64,000 nucleotides of DNA from Bacteroidales bacterium (GTDB taxonomy: Bacteria; Bacteroidota; Bacteroidia; Bacteroidales; JACABE01): NCBI GenBank assembly GCA_023251515.1, contig JAHEYQ010000004.1, positions 52,404 through 116,403 on the forward strand. The letters run 5' to 3'. This document shows positions 36,517 to 47,700 of the stretch, piece by piece. Position numbers and translations under genes: made by a program. Numbering within the stretch: the first letter of the stretch is position 1; each line of letters starts with the position of its first letter. Under the pieces are notes generated by a model, which was given only the letters and a program-made list of their open reading frames with translations, had not been told where the DNA came from and made no database searches.

Positions 36517-39500
36517 TAGCTTTATTCAATGATTCATTTTTGTTTTCTGGCGATTTAAAAAATTCTTTCCAGTTTTCAAAATCACGTACATATAAAATAC
36601 CTATACCGGTTTCCACCAGCTGACCATCTATAACTCCTTCGTACTGATTATGTCTGAATGCTTTCAGACGATAGCGTCCATCTCTTGTAAGTTTATATTC
36701 CATACTAACATCACTCATAATATCACTGGTAGAAGTTTGCTTTGCTTTTTCGCCTTCCACATCCAGTTTTCCACCAATCTGGACTGTAAAACGATCGTTG
36801 AAAAGTTGTTTTTTTACGCCAATATCTATCTGGGTTCTCCCTTCGGCTTGTCCTGATTGATAATCTTCATAGGATTGAATGTCGAAATTTAATTCAACAC
36901 CGGGTACTATTTTAGAACTCAATTGATTTAATTGTGCTGATAAAAGCTTGCCAACTGTAGTACGAACCGTTGACATCGTATTCCCTATTCCTGATTCCAA
37001 TGGGTTTTCCTGAATAAATCTGTTTAAAACCAGCAAGGCAAATACCTGTTTATTTAGAGCAGATTCATCTTCATTGAGTAATATCAGTTTAGAGTTAACG
37101 GTACCACCCAATATCCCTTTATTTTCCGGTGCTAACTGAATTTCAAAGTTAATTTCGGGGTGCATAATCTGCCCCCTGAGTTTGAGTATAACCATAAAAG
37201 GATAAGGCTGTTTGTAGCCTCCTTTCTCCGATTCACTTAATCCAATAAGCTGATCAGCCACCAGTTCGTAAGGAGAAGTACGGATAGTATAGGTTGCATT
37301 TATTGATATTTCAGCATCTAACGGATCTCCATTCCAAACGATTGTACTTCCCTGATTAATCTTAAATTTCTTTTTTATTATAGATTCGAGCGAAACGGTA
37401 TAACCTCCTTCATCTACATTATAAGCACCTGTAAGACTCATTTTTCCGCTTCTGTCGATAGAAAAACTTAAAGCGGCTTCACCATCAACCACCAGGGAAT
37501 CGGAAGAAGAAGGATCCATTAACAAACGAAGTGTTGCTTGTTTGTCAATTTCAATAACCGAAGAAATATCAAAACCTGTTAATCCTGATTTTTGTACTGT
37601 TTTTTCATCTTTTTTATATAAAATCGAATTGCTTTTTAAAGTATTATCAAACTCAACAACATCTTCCCCTTTGTCTGCTGTTATTCTCTTTTCGGGAACA
37701 GCAAATGTAAAGTCTGAACCTTTTTTCATTTTTATCTTTGCAAATACAATGGGTAATGACATTGGGCCATTCACATCTATTTTGCTGTCTATTATCATTC
37801 TGCCGTAATACTCCTTATTATCTTCAGCGGTAGTGTTAAATAACAAAAAATCATTTGCATTAATATGTAAATCAAAAACAAAATCTTTAAATTCTTTCAT
37901 CTGAATATGTCCTTCTATCACAGCCTTTTGCTGTTTATCATCCATTACAGTGAATGAATTAAAGTAAATTCCATCCTTTTTTAAAAGGACTGTTTCATGT
38001 TTTAAATGAATCTGGTTGTTCAATGCAGTGGGTGTAACAAAAGCATTGTCAAAGACTAATTTACCTGATATATCCGGAGTAGAAAAATTCCCGTCAATTA
38101 TAAAATTTCCAGTAAGAATCCCTGAAGCTTTTGTAATACTTCCCTGTGAAAAAGCCTCCAAAGTTTTTAAAGAAAGTGATTTAATATCTGCATTGATATT
38201 TATAGAATTATCACCACCTTTCGGATTAAAATAACCTTTTGCAGTAAGATTGTTATCTAAACTGTTCAAATTCATATTAATATTAAATCTTTCTGCCGTT
38301 GGATTTTCAGCTTTTAAAGTCAGGTTTCCGATAGCTATTTCACGGAAAAATAAATTCTTAATACTTGCATCTGCTATTAAACCATAAGTATTGTTAATCC
38401 TTTTGAGCAATAGATTTCCATCAAGCCTTCCTTTTAATAAATTGCTGTCTTTTTCTATTATTCCCGAAATATCTTCAAGCCTGAAGTTATTTATAGCAAT
38501 ATTCAGGTCGTCGTTAAATTTATCATTCGCCGAAGCTATATTTATCTGACTTTCTGCACTATTTAGAAACAAATGATGAATCAGAAAACCCTGTTTACCA
38601 AATTCAAGATAATTATCGGCTGCAATATTCCAGCGTTTATACATCAGATAAAAATTTTCAGGATTTATGCTAAGCTTATAATTTTCATTATTCTTTATAA
38701 CTTTAGTACTTACTGAAAGCTTTTTGTCTTTATTGTCATCAATCGAACTTAAATCCGCAAAAATTGCATTTTCTGCAAACTTTCCGGCTAGCATTAAATT
38801 ATTAAACTTAAATTGTGAATTCGATACATAACTGCTTGAAATATTATAATTTAAAATACTGGTATCTGATATTATGTTTAAAGCAAATTTGTTAATTTCG
38901 GTAGAACCATAAATTATTTTATTTTCACTTGCATTGAATTTTAAAATGCTATTTTTACTATCAAAACTGCATTTAATCAATACCGGTTCAAATTCCTTAA
39001 GCTGAGGAAAAAAAACTTCTGAAATAAGAGGATGATTGCGAAGTTCCGCATCAAAAACAAAATCTTTATTTACAGCCATAAGTGATTCATAATCTGTAAA
39101 ATGAAAATACTTATTTATGATTTTATTTATCGTTTCAGGTAAAAATACCGGAGATAATTCTCCTTTATAAGTAATAGCAGCAATATCACTTTTTATGCTT
39201 AACATACTCTTATCATGATGATTAAACAAATCCACACCAATTGAATCCAGAAAATATTTTTTATTATTATGAGTTAAAACAATTTTTGAAATCAAACTTT
39301 TCCCATTTATTTCATTTAGTTCTGCCCCCTTTAAATCAGTTTCTGCTTGCAAACCGATTCTGATATCGTCTTTGGTAAAATTAAGTTTGCAAAGATCAGC
39401 TCCTTTTAAATTCAAATGAAATTTGTAATTTTCTTCAGCAGGATTTAAGTTTACCAATCCCTCAAAATCAAATTCTGCATTTTTATCTTTCAGACTTACC

Positions 39501-41479
39501 TTACCATCAAACATTTGTCTGTTAACATTTCCATTTATACTTAAATTCTGATAGGTATATTTATTAAAATAAAAATGAGAAGATACTGCTTCAATTTTTG
39601 CTTTTATCGTATTTTTATTCAGTCCCTGTCCTTCAATTTCGGCAATCATTGAAACCGGACCATACATTGTCGTATTTTTCAATAATGCACCCAAATTAAA
39701 ATCAGTTACACTTATATTGCTTTTGAAATTTTCATTTTCACCGAGAACCGCATTTAAATTGGCATCCCCAAAGCTCGTTTTCATTTTAATAACTGACTGA
39801 AATTCATTAATTTGTCCTTTAAATACGATATCAAGACTTAGTTTTTGGGGAAGTTCAATGCTTTTTGGTAATGACGATACTGCTATAAAAGCGATATCAC
39901 TCTTTCCTGAATTTATTTTCAAATTCGGAAAATCAAAAAAAGCCTTTTTAATATCAGGCAATGCTTTAATTCTGAAATCTGCTGATAATAATGTATTTAT
40001 ACCCGTTTTTACAAGTATTTTTTCTCCATTCAAATTATTCACACTACCACTTACTTTCCCTGATATTTTGGTAATATTCATTGTATTTCTAAAGAATAGC
40101 TGTTTCTTTAAATCCGGATAAAAATAAAGTATATCGAAATTATTAAGCGTTACATTTCTCATTTCAGTATTTACTTTCATAAATGGCAAATCCTTTTGCA
40201 ACGAGTTCAATGAAGTATATTGAAGTCTCAAGTCAGCATCAATAGCTGACCTGGAGGTTTTGAGTTTTAACTTTTGGGCAGAAACAGAATGTGAATCCAT
40301 GCTGAAATCGGTTTCAAATTCAGTAACCGCAAAATTATTCTGATCTATTGCAGTAAATGCACTTATCTTTATTTCCGTTTTTTCTGATGAATAGAACAAA
40401 TTTTTTGCCACAAACTTAATGTGCTTATAATCAAGATGATTTATATCAAATGCAGTTCTTATTTCTGCTTTATTTACAACTTTATATAAAAAAGAATTAT
40501 CATCGAGATTAATACTTTTTACAGCAATTTTCCAATTATTATTTTCAGATGTATTTGTAATTGAAGTATCTATGGTTTGCTTTGTTTCCATTGTATAAAA
40601 ACGGAAGCTGCTTTTTGATAAATTAATTTCATCTGAAGAAATATTTTGTTTTTGCAAATCTACAGACGCATTTCTTAACAAAAACTGATTAATGTTTGTT
40701 GTAAGAAATTGATTACCAATAGAATCAATATAACTTAAGTGAATATTATTGAATTGAGTTTTATTTGCATATATTTCGGGTAAAATACTTTTTCCTGAAT
40801 CTGCCTCTTCAGTTTTATTCTTTTTATTAATCAGAATATCAGAAATCAATCCATCAATCAATAAATCATCAATTCGAAAAACTAATTTTTCCAGATTAAA
40901 TTCATTCATCTTAAGAGATAAATTATTAAGTTTAACTGATGCTTTTGTTCCTCCGTATTTATCATTAAAATGAAATTGAATATTTTTCAGATTTACTTTT
41001 TCAATATTAAATTTCCAAACTGATTTTGTTTCTGTTACCGTTTTTTTTTGCTTAGAAGTATCACTAAAAGCAGTAATCAGAAAATTATAGTTAAAAAGAG
41101 AATCTGATTCTAATCTGTTCAGATTAAGATTTACATCTTCAAGTGAAACTGATTTTATATTTATCTTTTTACTGAATAAATCATTTAATGAGATATTTAC
41201 ATTAAGATTTCCGGCATATAAAAGTGTATCCTTATTTAAATCTTCTAAAAAAAGTCCCTGAATATGAACTGATTGGGGGAATGAAATATAAATTTCATTT
41301 ATATCAACTTTTGTATGGGTTTTATCGCTTACAAATGTAGTAGCATATCTTATAAGTTTAGTCTGAATTGCAGGTATCTGAATTACAATAGCTATAATAA
41401 AGAATAAAATAACAAAGCCAATTATCACCCACATAATTGCTTTAATAATTTTTTTAAGAAAAGTGAAGACTTTAATCAT
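36488..41479 (-). CDS. tamB: Translocation/assembly module protein TamB
   Basis: 1663 aa. An N-terminal inner-membrane helix (about 10-38) is followed by an AsmA-like start (AIQTKLIRYATTFVSDKTHT). A very long repeated beta-groove region makes up most of the protein, and a DUF490/TamB C-terminal domain occupies about 1330-1600 (GAYNVDEGGYTVSL, ITRGSTIVW-like NQGSTIVWNGDPLDAEI, NPLESGIGN). TamB-like proteins span the periplasm as lipid bridges and work with an Omp85 partner, here the overlapping TamL gene. The size is normal for Bacteroidota. A promoter motif lies at 41521-41528. Confidence 0.93.
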   Translation of the reverse strand: MIKVFTFLKKIIKAIMWVIIGFVILFFIIAIVIQIPAIQTKLIRYATTFVSDKTHTKVDINEIYISFPQSVHIQGLFLEDLNKDTLLYAGNLNVNISLNDLFSKKINIKSVSLEDVNLNLNRLESDSLFNYNFLITAFSDTSKQKKTVTETKSVWKFNIEKVNLKNIQFHFNDKYGGTKASVKLNNLSLKMNEFNLEKLVFRIDDLLIDGLISDILINKKNKTEEADSGKSILPEIYANKTQFNNIHLSYIDSIGNQFLTTNINQFLLRNASVDLQKQNISSDEINLSKSSFRFYTMETKQTIDTSITNTSENNNWKIAVKSINLDDNSFLYKVVNKAEIRTAFDINHLDYKHIKFVAKNLFYSSEKTEIKISAFTAIDQNNFAVTEFETDFSMDSHSVSAQKLKLKTSRSAIDADLRLQYTSLNSLQKDLPFMKVNTEMRNVTLNNFDILYFYPDLKKQLFFRNTMNITKISGKVSGSVNNLNGEKILVKTGINTLLSADFRIKALPDIKKAFFDFPNLKINSGKSDIAFIAVSSLPKSIELPQKLSLDIVFKGQINEFQSVIKMKTSFGDANLNAVLGENENFKSNISVTDFNLGALLKNTTMYGPVSMIAEIEGQGLNKNTIKAKIEAVSSHFYFNKYTYQNLSINGNVNRQMFDGKVSLKDKNAEFDFEGLVNLNPAEENYKFHLNLKGADLCKLNFTKDDIRIGLQAETDLKGAELNEINGKSLISKIVLTHNNKKYFLDSIGVDLFNHHDKSMLSIKSDIAAITYKGELSPVFLPETINKIINKYFHFTDYESLMAVNKDFVFDAELRNHPLISEVFFPQLKEFEPVLIKCSFDSKNSILKFNASENKIIYGSTEINKFALNIISDTSILNYNISSSYVSNSQFKFNNLMLAGKFAENAIFADLSSIDDNKDKKLSVSTKVIKNNENYKLSINPENFYLMYKRWNIAADNYLEFGKQGFLIHHLFLNSAESQINIASANDKFNDDLNIAINNFRLEDISGIIEKDSNLLKGRLDGNLLLKRINNTYGLIADASIKNLFFREIAIGNLTLKAENPTAERFNINMNLNSLDNNLTAKGYFNPKGGDNSININADIKSLSLKTLEAFSQGSITKASGILTGNFIIDGNFSTPDISGKLVFDNAFVTPTALNNQIHLKHETVLLKKDGIYFNSFTVMDDKQQKAVIEGHIQMKEFKDFVFDLHINANDFLLFNTTAEDNKEYYGRMIIDSKIDVNGPMSLPIVFAKIKMKKGSDFTFAVPEKRITADKGEDVVEFDNTLKSNSILYKKDEKTVQKSGLTGFDISSVIEIDKQATLRLLMDPSSSDSLVVDGEAALSFSIDRSGKMSLTGAYNVDEGGYTVSLESIIKKKFKINQGSTIVWNGDPLDAEISINATYTIRTSPYELVADQLIGLSESEKGGYKQPYPFMVILKLRGQIMHPEINFEIQLAPENKGILGGTVNSKLILLNEDESALNKQVFALLVLNRFIQENPLESGIGNTMSTVRTTVGKLLSAQLNQLSSKIVPGVELNFDIQSYEDYQSGQAEGRTQIDIGVKKQLFNDRFTVQIGGKLDVEGEKAKQTSTSDIMSDVSMEYKLTRDGRYRLKAFRHNQYEGVIDGQLVETGIGILYVRDFENWKEFFKSPENKNESLNKANGNGKQKIK

Positions 41480-41520
41480 TTTACAATGGGTGGTTTTTAG
41501 GATTAAAACATTATAATAAA

Positions 41521-41528
41521 CAAAGTTA
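41521..41528 (-). promoter_or_regulatory. -7 motif of tamB-tamL operon
   Basis: TAACTTTG on the minus strand matches TAnnTTTG, 41 bases before the tamB ATG. Confidence 0.4.
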
Positions 41529-41572
41529 ATTAAAAAACGATAACTATTGGGATGAATTGTTTAAAAAAAAAC

Positions 41573-41872
41573 TTAATCCATTCCTTCGTATAATTGCAGT
41601 TTGTTTTGTAGTAAAATTATTGTGTTCTGCAATACATTTATCCTTTCTATCAAATGAATTATGGTTTCTATACCTCCTACATTAATATCCAAATCATAAT
41701 AGAATTGGATTACTTGTTCTATCAACTTAATTTGTTCAATTTCAAAATATTTTATTTCTTTTATCGTAATAATTTCTATGAGTCCACTTTCATATAATGA
41801 AATGATAAAAGAAATTTCGATGTTATAATTTTTACAAAATACATCAACTTCGATTAAATTTTTTGTTTTCAT
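41573..41872 (-). CDS. cbpM: Chaperone modulator CbpM
   Basis: 99 aa, typical length. It has the MerR-like helix-turn-helix fold of CbpM (FCKNYNIEISFIISLYESGLIEI) and the C-terminal GIETIIHLIERINVLQNTIILLQNKL helix pair. CbpM binds the J-domain of CbpA and blocks its action on DnaK. It lies 240 bp downstream of the cbpA-like gene in the same orientation; a 14-bp palindrome lies between them. Confidence 0.85.
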   Translation of the reverse strand: MKTKNLIEVDVFCKNYNIEISFIISLYESGLIEIITIKEIKYFEIEQIKLIEQVIQFYYDLDINVGGIETIIHLIERINVLQNTIILLQNKLQLYEGMD

Positions 41873-41913
41873 TTTTCCATTTTTAACTGTATTTCATTAA
41901 ATTGACTTACTTT

Positions 41914-41946
41914 AAACCTAACAGGTTTTTGAAACCTGTTAGGTTT
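41914..41946. repeat. AACCTAACAGGTTT palindrome
   Basis: Arms AAACCTAACAGGTTT (41914-41928) and AAACCTGTTAGGTTT (41932-41946) are perfect inverted copies around TTG. The hairpin lies between cbpA and cbpM and could act as a terminator or mRNA stabiliser; it also looks like a dispersed intergenic repeat. Confidence 0.6.
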
Positions 41947-42033
41947 TAATGAATTAATCATCCACCTGTACGTCAAATTACTTTGTCATGAATGTTTCAT
42001 TTGTCTATTTTTTTATTATTTAATTGTACAAAT

Positions 42034-42055
42034 CCCTGCCTGCCGGTAGGCAAGG
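42034..42055. repeat. CCTGCCTGCCGGTAGGCAAGG palindrome
   Basis: A GC-rich imperfect palindrome (TGCCTGCC/GGTAGGCA) in AT-rich spacer, of the kind often dispersed in Bacteroidota intergenic DNA. Confidence 0.5.
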
Positions 42056-42112
42056 AATGCCCAAACTATCATTTTCAGCTAGTTGTATCTTTTGTTCGTG
42101 GGCATTTCATAG

Positions 42113-43003
42113 TTACTGATTTAATTTTGCAATTTCTGTAAAAAGTTCTCTCTGCTTTGCAGTTAATCCCGTAGGAATTTTAATGGAATACGTAATCTGA
42201 AAATCACCAAACTGACCTTCGCTCTTATAAACCGGAAAACCTTTGCCTTTCAGATTAACCTTACTTCCATTTTGGGTTTCGGGTTTAACTTTAAGTTTAA
42301 CTTGCCCGCTTAGGGTATCAATGGTGATTTCGCCTCCCAGAATTGCTGTGTATAAATCAATTTCTGCTTTTGCATACAAATTATTACCTAAACGTTTAAT
42401 TACTGAATGATTAGCTATAGAAAATGTAATATATAAATCGCCATTTGGGCCACCATTTACTCCCAAACTTCCATGTCCGGGTATTTTTATGGTTTGCCCG
42501 TTTTCGATTCCGGCAGGTATTGTAATTCTGATGCTTTTGCCATTTACAGTTAGCGTTTGTTTATGAGTAGTATAGGCATCAATAAGTTCCAGATGCAATT
42601 CTGCATTGTAATCTTCGCCTCTGTATTTTGCCTGTCTGCTTCTTCCTCCACCAGCTCCGCCAAACATTGACGCGAAAAAATCAGAAAAATCATCTTCGGA
42701 TTGAGCACCCGAATATCTTTGTCCCCGCGAATTTTGCGATTGTTGTTGCGATTGTCTTTGTTTTTCAAAATCCTCAGTATGTTGCCAATCGTTACCATAT
42801 TCATCATACTTTTTGCGTTTTATAGTATCGCTAAGTACTTCGTTGGCCTCATTTATTTGCTGAAACTTATTTTTTGCCTCCTTATCATTCGGATTCAAAT
42901 CGGGATGAAACTTACGGGCTAATTTCCTATAAGCAGTTTTAATGTCTTTGGCTGTAGCAGATTTTTCAATCCCCAATACTTTGTAATAGTCTATGTAAGC
43001 CAT
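42113..43003 (-). CDS. cbpA: DnaJ-family co-chaperone CbpA
   Basis: 296 aa. The J-domain (1-70) has the HPD motif at 33-35. A Gly/Ser/Gln-rich linker (about 75-125) leads to two beta domains of the DnaJ C-terminal type ([41 protein letters not shown]). No Cys-rich zinc finger is present, so it is CbpA/Hdj1 type, not DnaJ proper. It stimulates DnaK in the cytoplasm and is probably regulated by CbpM downstream. Confidence 0.93.
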   Translation of the reverse strand: MAYIDYYKVLGIEKSATAKDIKTAYRKLARKFHPDLNPNDKEAKNKFQQINEANEVLSDTIKRKKYDEYGNDWQHTEDFEKQRQSQQQSQNSRGQRYSGAQSEDDFSDFFASMFGGAGGGRSRQAKYRGEDYNAELHLELIDAYTTHKQTLTVNGKSIRITIPAGIENGQTIKIPGHGSLGVNGGPNGDLYITFSIANHSVIKRLGNNLYAKAEIDLYTAILGGEITIDTLSGQVKLKVKPETQNGSKVNLKGKGFPVYKSEGQFGDFQITYSIKIPTGLTAKQRELFTEIAKLNQ

Positions 43004-43076
43004 TTTGTTTAATTATTCTGATTTGATTTTTTAACTGTATAATATCTGATAATAAACCAGTTACCAGGTTAAATTA

Positions 43077-43433
43077 TTACAAACTACCTTTACTTTCATC
43101 AAGATTATTATGATTATCACCACCGAGGCTGTAATAATTGTTTTCTTCATCTTCGTTCCCGATTTTTTCCTGTTCATCGTCCAATTCTGCACCCGGGACA
43201 TCTAAATCGCTTCCCGATTTATCCTCAATAAAATCTTTTTGATTATTTTTAAAAGTATTATCATTGGCAACTTTTTTCAAAGCAATATCTTCGGGATTTA
43301 TTTCAGTTTCTTCTTTGAATTTGCTGTAAATATCCTCGTTGGCAGGATAAACAGGATATCCGGGAAGATTCTCTTTATTCCCATTGCCGGTTTGCTTTTT
43401 ATCAAGCCCGGTTTTTTTGTTGATTTCTTTCAT
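43077..43433 (-). CDS. Small acidic conserved protein
   Basis: 118 aa, hydrophilic and probably disordered. It contains YPANEDIYSKFKEE, NPEDI, and a conserved acidic tail with DVPGAELDDEQEKIG and DEENNYYSLGGDNH. Proteins with this tail recur in Bacteroidota near stress genes, but I know of no function. It lies 73 bp upstream of cbpA in the same direction, inside a stress-type cluster. Confidence 0.7.
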   Translation of the reverse strand: MKEINKKTGLDKKQTGNGNKENLPGYPVYPANEDIYSKFKEETEINPEDIALKKVANDNTFKNNQKDFIEDKSGSDLDVPGAELDDEQEKIGNEDEENNYYSLGGDNHNNLDESKGSL

Positions 43434-43608
43434 AAATTTTCAGTTATTTTAACCCACTAATTATTTAATAATGAATGTTTTTACGAGTAAAGTTTGAATA
43501 GACCCTGCTTTATTTACAACAAATATTACTGACAAAACAGGGTGTATTCAAAACGCTTGTTATGTTTAGTCTTTGCTAAAGTTTTTTGGTGCTGTAAAAA
43601 TCAATACA

Positions 43609-43836
43609 TCAGCATTTACATGCAGCATCCTCTTTAAGAATTCTTTTCTTTTCCTGATACTCTTCAGTAGTGATATCGCCCGAAGCCAGACGTTTTTGTA
43701 AAATATCAAACGAGGTTTCTCTAATTCCCCTCTGACCCGGAATTCTATATGGTATTGCAAATATCCAGACAAGTAATCCTATCCATATTATCCACCAGAT
43801 AACATCCATTCCCCAATAATTATTCCCGTTATACAT
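43609..43836 (-). CDS. SHOCT-domain small membrane protein
   Basis: 75 aa. An N-terminal membrane helix (about 9-28, MDVIWWIIWIGLLVWIFAIP) is followed by a SHOCT motif (FDILQKRLASGDITTEEYQE). SHOCT domains are short oligomerisation or membrane-linked modules. It ends in Cys-Lys-Cys. It heads a leftward group with the acidic protein and cbpA, though the gap to 43433 is 175 bp. Confidence 0.8.
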   Translation of the reverse strand: MYNGNNYWGMDVIWWIIWIGLLVWIFAIPYRIPGQRGIRETSFDILQKRLASGDITTEEYQEKKRILKEDAACKC

Positions 43837-43969
43837 AATTTATGTTTTTTAAGATGCAGATATATTTCTGCAAGAGTACAAAGTTAAGCTTCAGTCTTCG
43901 CTTTTATATTACACAATTTTATCTAAAAATTACATTATTCATACCTCTATATATTGTTGTGTGGAAGCA

Positions 43970-44002
43970 AAAAAACCGATAGTTGTTGACAATCGGTTTT
44001 TT
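43970..44002 (-). terminator. Hairpin with A/T tracts on both sides
   Basis: AAAACCGAT / ATCGGTTTT stem with an 11-base loop. T runs occur on both strands, so it can act in either direction; the leftward RecQ-type operon ends upstream of it. Confidence 0.65.
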
Positions 44003-44256
44003 AGTTTTAATAAGTATTGAATTTTCTATGCTTATAAGCAAATTACGAGGTTTTATAACATACAGAAAATTAATATGAATATATAACAGGATTTCAAGGC
44101 ACTATTGTTTCAACGTTGTACAAATATTTCTTCCTTGCTCAATGTTTAGACTTACCACATAAGCCTGCAATTATTGTATTTTATAGCCGTTTTTTTATCA
44201 TTCTATTAATTATTTAATTTTAGTTCTGAAATTTATCCAACAAAATAATAATAGTA

Positions 44257-44273
44257 TGGCGGCGAAGCCGCCA
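44257..44273. repeat. GGCGGC-GAA-GCCGCC hairpin
   Basis: TGGCGGCGAAGCCGCCA is a perfect 7-bp stem with a 3-base loop, 10 bp after the stop of the coiled-coil gene. On the minus strand the loop reads TTC within CTTCG. It is not followed by a solid T tract. Confidence 0.5.
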
Positions 44274-44282
44274 ATATTTTTA

Positions 44283-44750
44283 TTATCTTACTAGCAAATA
44301 AACTATTAATCCTAAGTTTATTATGCATGATATAAGACTAAATATTATAAGCGTTTTGTTACTTTTTAACTTGTCTTCAAAATTTCTAAATTTTTCGTTT
44401 AGTTTATTTTCTAAATTATTGAAGTTACTGTTTAATGAGTTTTCAAAACCCCTTTGAATTTGAGTTCCTTCATTTCTGATTTCGACTTGTATATCAGATT
44501 TATGTCTGTCAAGTCTTGTAATTAAAGAACTGTCCATTTCTTTAAATGATGTTTTGAAATCTTTTAGCGAAACTTCAATCGAATTAGATACATTTTCTAA
44601 TTTCGTTGATGCTGTGTTGAAAAAGTCATTATTTTTTGAAACAGAATTTTGCAATTTTGCTAATTCAGCAAATAGTTCAGCAAAGCCTTTCAACTGCTTA
44701 GAACTTTCATCAAGTTCCTTTATTGTTTTATCCAACTTTTCTAAGTCCAT
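44283..44750 (-). CDS. Tail-anchored coiled-coil protein of the RecQ/DUF559 unit
   Basis: 155 aa. Residues 1-125 are nearly all helical and rich in heptads (LDKTIKELDESSKQLKGFAE, FNNLENKLNEKFRNFEDKL). The last 25 residues are a membrane helix (TLIIFSLISCIINLGLIVYL) with a short LLVR end, so it should sit on the inner membrane with the coil in the cytoplasm. The start lies 23 bp inside the end of the RecQ-type gene, implying tight coupling. Segment LDRHKSDIQVEIRNEGTQI is the most distinctive part. Function is unknown; a membrane effector or anchor for the helicase is a reasonable guess. Confidence 0.7.
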   Translation of the reverse strand: MDLEKLDKTIKELDESSKQLKGFAELFAELAKLQNSVSKNNDFFNTASTKLENVSNSIEVSLKDFKTSFKEMDSSLITRLDRHKSDIQVEIRNEGTQIQRGFENSLNSNFNNLENKLNEKFRNFEDKLKSNKTLIIFSLISCIINLGLIVYLLVR

Positions 44751-47700
44751 TATTAAATCTTTTTGTAATTACTTGTAATTTTGTATTGTAGTGTTCTAAA
44801 ACAACTGAAATGTCACCTAATTCTTTCGCTATTCGTAAAAATTCTTCTTCTGACTTTGTAATCTTTTGCAAAAAGGCTACTATTATCATTTTGTTTGCCT
44901 GACTGAATTGTTTTGTAATATAGAGAATTTGGTCAATTATATAATCATAATCAGTGTCTTTATATTTTAAAATAGTTTGTAATGCTCGTTCAAATCTTTG
45001 GGAATGACTTTTTATTAAAGTTTTACCTAAGAATAATATAACAAGTGCATTAATCAAATTTAAACCCGTATTATTTTGATAACTTTCTAAAAAACGTTGC
45101 AAATTTCCTTCTAATTCGATTAATTTGTCTTTATTAATAAAATCGTTGTTTTCGTCGTAAAATATCTCGAACCATTTCTGAAAATCTTTATCATTGTTTT
45201 CTGCAATATGTTGCAAAATATACGTTGCTTGTGTGAATTTGAAATATGCTTCCAATGATTTTTTAAAATTTTCTCGACCTTGCGGTGTATCTTCATAAGC
45301 AATACTCTTGTAATAAACATTTTGCAGCGATTCTCTACGATTACTGGCAAATTTATCATAAGACCAATGAAGCAAAATTAATGTTGCCTTTTCAAAAATA
45401 TTTATATCTAGTCGTTTGAATAACTTAGTATATTTTAAATGCTCAGATTTATTATCGAAATCAAAATCTGGTATATATTTTTTAATAAATTTTAGTAGTG
45501 AACTTGCGATTGAATTATCAGAAAAATTCGCATAATACACGGTAAAAACGCCACCACCAAAAAAGTTTTCAATTGTCCAATCTTCAATTATTCCTAAGTT
45601 AATTAAACGGTATATTGCCTTTTCTAATTTGGATTTATTAGCTCCTAAATTATTTCCATTTATTGTTTTTTTAGTGTTTGGTTTTGAATATTCATAATGA
45701 AGTTTTTTTATTAATTCAAACTCGGTTTCAATAGGTTCAAGACCACCTAAGAACAATAATAATTGTCTAAAAACATCATTTCCGTTAAATTTTACGGTTT
45801 CTTGCAAATCTTTTAGTTCTTCATAAGTTGCATCTTTACCGAAAATTTTTGAAAGTCCACTTTCTTTTTCTTCGGATAACAAAACATAACATTGTGATTG
45901 TTGTTTATTTCTTCCGGCTCTACCGGCTTCTTGATACAAGGCTTCCATTGAACTTGGAATTCCATAATGAACTGTATAATCAATATTTCTTTTGTTTATC
46001 CCCATTCCAAATGCTTTTGTTGCTGTTAATAAACAAAATTTATTGCTTTTGAAATCAGATTGTACCTTTATTTTGTATTCATCAAAAGGAATTGGCAAAT
46101 TATATTCTTTGGGTTGTTCTCCTGAATAAAATCTTACATCTACATTCAAATCATTTTTTAAATCGTTTGCTAAACCGAAACTGCCAAACCATTTATTTGC
46201 ATAAGGGGTAAAAATTAAACCACATCTCGTTTTTTCTCCGTTCAGTTCAAAAATATTTTCATTTTCTGCCTTCTCTTCGAGAATACTTTTTAAAACTTTA
46301 TATTTCTGTCCAGCATCTTTTAAAACGATAAATTCTAATTCTGGCCGTGTGTAATCTATAAGCGTTTTTACATCTTCTTGTTTTATATTGAACTCAATTT
46401 GAATGTCTTTTAAAACATTTACAGATGCTGTTGCTGTTAACCCTAAAAAATTAAACTCACCACAATATTTCCTTATTGTCTTTGATAGGTTTAGATATGA
46501 AGTCCTAAAATCGTGCCCCCACTCTGATAAACAGTGAACTTCGTCTATAACTGCATATGCAAAACTGTAATTTGCCGCTATTGAAGCAAGTCTATCTCTA
46601 AAATCTTGCGTTTGAAATCTTTCTGGGGAAATAAAAATAAAAAAATACTTACCATTTCCAAAATTATCTAAAATTTGATTTCTAACTTCCGCAATTTTTA
46701 TATCACTTGATATAGTTTCAATATTCTGAAAATAAGCGTCTTCTAAATCCTTTTTTTGGTCATACATCAAAGATTTAATTGGGCAAACTACAAAACTTAT
46801 GCTTGGCTGTAATAAACAAGTTAATTGATAAGTTAATGATTTTCCGCCACCTGTTGGCAAAAGTCCAATCGTATCTCTGCGAGAAAGTGCGTTTTCAATA
46901 ATCGGGTATTGTCCTGCATTAAAATTGGTGTAGCCAAAAATATTTTCAAGGAAGAATTCTAAATGCTGTAAGTCGTTTTCAATTTCGTTTCTAATTAATT
47001 GGTATTTATAAGGTTTTGTTGTTGATAATTTAAAATTACTTATCCGTTCATTTTGTTTTGTAACTCTATCGTAATAAATATCAAAATAATCGGTTCTTAC
47101 AAAGATTATGTTTTTATTCAATTCATTTTCATCTGTCCAACGTTCTAACAAACTGAAATCAATCTTTATACCTTCACTTTGCTTAAAATCAACTATTGAA
47201 ATATTAGGTTTTGTAAATTCAATTTTTTGAAGTTTTAATAAATGCTCAAACCAGATAAATAAATCATTTATAGCAATTTCCGCAAAATTTGAAATATCTT
47301 TTTGTTTCAATTGAAATGTCCAATTTTTATCATCAAATGAAATTTTTCCACTTTCAAGTAATTCTAAAACAAGAATTTGAAAACGAATTATTGCCGTAGG
47401 CAATAATTTTGATTTTAAAATATCCTTGTTAATTTGTTTTAATTCAGAATTATATGAAGTTTTATAAAATTCAAGAACTCTTGCAATTTTCGGCTCGCTT
47501 AATCTTTGCCTAATCGAATTTATGTTTTCTATAAATTGGGCTGTTTTGCTTTTTAAGTCTTTGGTATCAATCCTTATCGTTTGTATATTGTGAAGTGCCA
47601 AATGATTATCTCGTTCAAAATCGGAAATTCGATTTACGTCACTTGTTTTATGTTGTTGTCCGTCAATTTCAATTACTAAAAACGCTTGCGGAAAATAAAA

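Larger units (their letters stand above)
43837..44282. other. Intergenic spacer
   Basis: 446 bp without a credible gene between the SHOCT gene and the coiled-coil gene. It holds a strong hairpin at 43972-44000 and a GC-rich hairpin at 44257-44273; nothing else is recognised. Confidence 0.6.

Noticed and set aside
43566..43772. 68-aa frame overlapping the SHOCT gene
   Set aside because: It is a different frame of the same DNA; the SHOCT frame has a recognisable domain and membrane helix.
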